Source of the DNA: Betaproteobacteria bacterium
GTDB lineage: Bacteria > Pseudomonadota > Gammaproteobacteria > Burkholderiales > SG8-41
Direction: 5' to 3'
Assembly (NCBI GenBank): GCA_016192835.1
Contig: JACPTJ010000478.1
Location: 1 to 33,618, forward strand
Length of the DNA: 33,618 nucleotides
Every line of letters begins with the position of its first letter. Within the stretch, counting starts at the first letter, position 1. A program made the translations under genes and the position numbers. Positions 31,590-33,618 of this stretch are shown here, piece by piece. The notes below the pieces were generated by a model. The model saw only the letters and a program-made list of their open reading frames with translations, made no database searches and had not been told where the DNA came from.

Positions 31590-33618
31590 ATGAGCTTTAG
31601 CGACACTCTCGTTCCGGTGCTCACGCCGCATGGCCGGTTTCTACTCGCGCAGGAGAGCGATGCGCCTGCACTCGCGCCGGAACTTGCGCTCCGGCTGCGG
31701 GGGTCCTTTGCGCGCGGAGCGGGTTACGGTCTGCTCGGTCTCGGCGCGGTTGAAGTCGCGACCGTGCTGCCGCCGGTGTTTGGCTATTGGCGGGATTTCG
31801 CTGCCCGTTACGTGACCGCAGTGTGCGCCCGGTCCGACGCGAGGGAGGCGCGGCCGAAAATCCGGATTCCCCCGCCGCCACCTGCGGAGCTGGAGGCGCT
31901 TGCGGCGCAAGCCCCGCCGATGACGGGGGCGGAGTACGTAACGGCGGGCGTACTCGGCGCGTTGTGGGAGGAAATCGAGGCGGCATTTCAGTCGGAGCTC
32001 GCAGCAGCGAAGGCCTCGGTTCAGGAGTTTCTCAGAAGCAGGAATCCGGCGTGGAACCTGGTGGGCCGGGTCCATTTTAATCTGGCCGAGAATCGCAAGG
32101 ACGAGGAGGCGCCGTTCGCGTTTCTCGCGACCTACACGCCGCGGCTGTCGGTGCAGGCGAAAGCCCAGCACTTGCCGCTCGGCGAGGCCCTGCGTGAATA
32201 CGCGGGGGCGGCGAACAAGGAGAAGCTGCTTTCGTTGCTGCTGCCCGTTCAGCGCGCCGCGGAGCAATGTCCGTGGCTGAAAGCAATGGTGGACGCGGGC
32301 GAGATTTTTCATCCGCTGCGCTGGTCGCCGCAGGAGGCGTTCAAGCTGCTGACCGACGTGCCGCTGCTTGAATCCGCTGGCGTGGTCGTGCGCATGCCGG
32401 GTGCCTGGCGCGGCAACCGGCCGCCGCGCCCGAAAGTGAGCGCAACGGTTGGCGGGAACCCGCCCGCCGGGGTCGGCATGGATGCGCTCCTCGATTTCCG
32501 GATGGAAGTGAGCCTCGACGGAGAGACGCTGACGGCTGCCGAGATCGAGCAGTTGCTGGCGGGCTTCGACGGGCTTGCGCTATTGCGCGGGCGCTGGGTC
32601 GAGATCGATCACGCGAAGCTTGGCCGGATGCTCGATCAGTTCCGTCAGGTCGAGAAGGCGGCTGCCGCCGGCGGAATAAACTTCGTCGAAGCAATACGCA
32701 TGCTCGCCGGCGCGGAGGTTGCTGCCGATTCACCGGCGCGCATCGCCGATCCCGAGTGGGCCAGCATTTGCGCGGGTTCCTGGCTATCGGAAACCCTCGC
32801 GATGTTGCGCAGTCCGGAAGGGCTCGCGCGCATCGATCCGGAGCAAGACCTCAAGACGCGACTGCGGCCCTATCAACTCACCGGCGCGCGCTGGCTCTAT
32901 CTGCTTATGAAACTCGGGCTCGGTGCGTGTCTCGCCGACGACATGGGCCTTGGCAAGACGATTCAGGTGCTCGCGTTATTGCTTGTGTTGCGGCGGGAAG
33001 GCGGCAGCGGGGAGCGCGCGAGTCTGCTGGTCGTGCCCGCTTCCCTGATCGCAAACTGGGCCTCGGAGATCGAGCGTTTCGCGCCCGGTCTCGGCGTGCT
33101 GGTTGCACATCCATCCGTAATGTCCGCCGCCGAGTTGAAAACCCTCGACCTCAAACGCGCGGACGACGTCGATCTTGTCATCACGAGCTATGGGTCGCTG
33201 CTGCGGTTGCCGTGGTTGACGACGAGGCGGTGGCGGTTGGTCGTACTGGACGAAGCCCAGGCGATCAAGAATCCTGCGGCCAAGCAGACTCGCGCCGCGA
33301 AGAGTCTCGATGCCCGCGCGCGGATCGCGCTGACCGGAACGCCCATCGAGAACCGGCTCGGCGCCCTCTGGTCCATCTTCGATTTCATCAATCCGGGTCT
33401 GCTCGGCGGCGCCAAGCCGTTTGCGGACTTCACGCGGCGGCTCGCCGCGCGGCCGCATAATCCGTACGGCCCGCTGCGCGAACTGGTGCGCCCGTACATT
33501 CTGCGGCGGCTCAAGACCGACAAGACGGTCATCGCCGATCTTCCGGACAAGACCGAGGTCAATGCGTTCTGCCAGTTGAGCCGCAGGCAGGCTGCGCTCT
33601 ACCAACAGGCAGTGGCGG
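31590..33618 (+). CDS. SNF2-family DEAD/DEAH helicase with SNF2-associated domain (truncated by window end)
   Basis: LRPYQLTGARWLYLLMKLGLGACLADDMGLGKTIQVLALLL (Walker A), LVVLDEAQAIKNP (DEAQ), ALTGTPIENRLGALWSIFDFINPGLLG. Alternative in-frame ATG at 31515. Confidence 0.94.
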   Translation, partial: MSFSDTLVPVLTPHGRFLLAQESDAPALAPELALRLRGSFARGAGYGLLGLGAVEVATVLPPVFGYWRDFAARYVTAVCARSDAREARPKIRIPPPPPAELEALAAQAPPMTGAEYVTAGVLGALWEEIEAAFQSELAAAKASVQEFLRSRNPAWNLVGRVHFNLAENRKDEEAPFAFLATYTPRLSVQAKAQHLPLGEALREYAGAANKEKLLSLLLPVQRAAEQCPWLKAMVDAGEIFHPLRWSPQEAFKLLTDVPLLESAGVVVRMPGAWRGNRPPRPKVSATVGGNPPAGVGMDALLDFRMEVSLDGETLTAAEIEQLLAGFDGLALLRGRWVEIDHAKLGRMLDQFRQVEKAAAAGGINFVEAIRMLAGAEVAADSPARIADPEWASICAGSWLSETLAMLRSPEGLARIDPEQDLKTRLRPYQLTGARWLYLLMKLGLGACLADDMGLGKTIQVLALLLVLRREGGSGERASLLVVPASLIANWASEIERFAPGLGVLVAHPSVMSAAELKTLDLKRADDVDLVITSYGSLLRLPWLTTRRWRLVVLDEAQAIKNPAAKQTRAAKSLDARARIALTGTPIENRLGALWSIFDFINPGLLGGAKPFADFTRRLAARPHNPYGPLRELVRPYILRRLKTDKTVIADLPDKTEVNAFCQLSRRQAALYQQAVA

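Overview
GC-rich window that looks betaproteobacterial (judged from gene order and protein resemblance, not from a search). Left part (1-7.5 kb): the end of an acetolactate synthase large subunit gene, then ilvN, ilvC, psd, pssA, leuA, followed by a small conserved gene, a UspA-type gene, a formate/nitrite-type channel gene and a glycine-zipper lipoprotein gene. Middle part (7.6-13.75 kb): mostly housekeeping or accessory enzymes (DUF2520-type, PA0069-type radical SAM, malonyl-CoA decarboxylase, LLM oxidoreductase, PsiF-like, PIMT with a signal peptide) and a tRNA-Lys(CUU). From 13.75 to 15.6 kb there is a compositionally distinct insert carrying a SeqA-N-like/RAMA-like protein divergent from an AbiE-type toxin-antitoxin pair, bordered by a duplicated gene 3' end. 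From 15.6 to 30.6 kb there is a catabolic region: PEP-mutase-family enzyme, two acyl-CoA dehydrogenases, a divergent IPMDH-like dehydrogenase, a Bug solute-binding protein, an amidohydrolase, a molybdenum hydroxylase (M-S-L order) and a UbiD decarboxylase. The right end has a PemK/MazF-like TA pair and a truncated SNF2 helicase. Main second-look items: an apparently leaderless leucine-rich leader peptide with alternative RNA pairings before leuA; the SeqA-N/RAMA protein beside the AbiE pair; an acyl-CoA dehydrogenase pair in which one partner seems to lack the usual catalytic Glu; dispersed palindromes that supply stop codons or rewrite gene ends; and gene-end remnants. No CRISPR array, rRNA, transposase or prophage was seen. 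All family calls come from reading motifs by eye; no searches were run.
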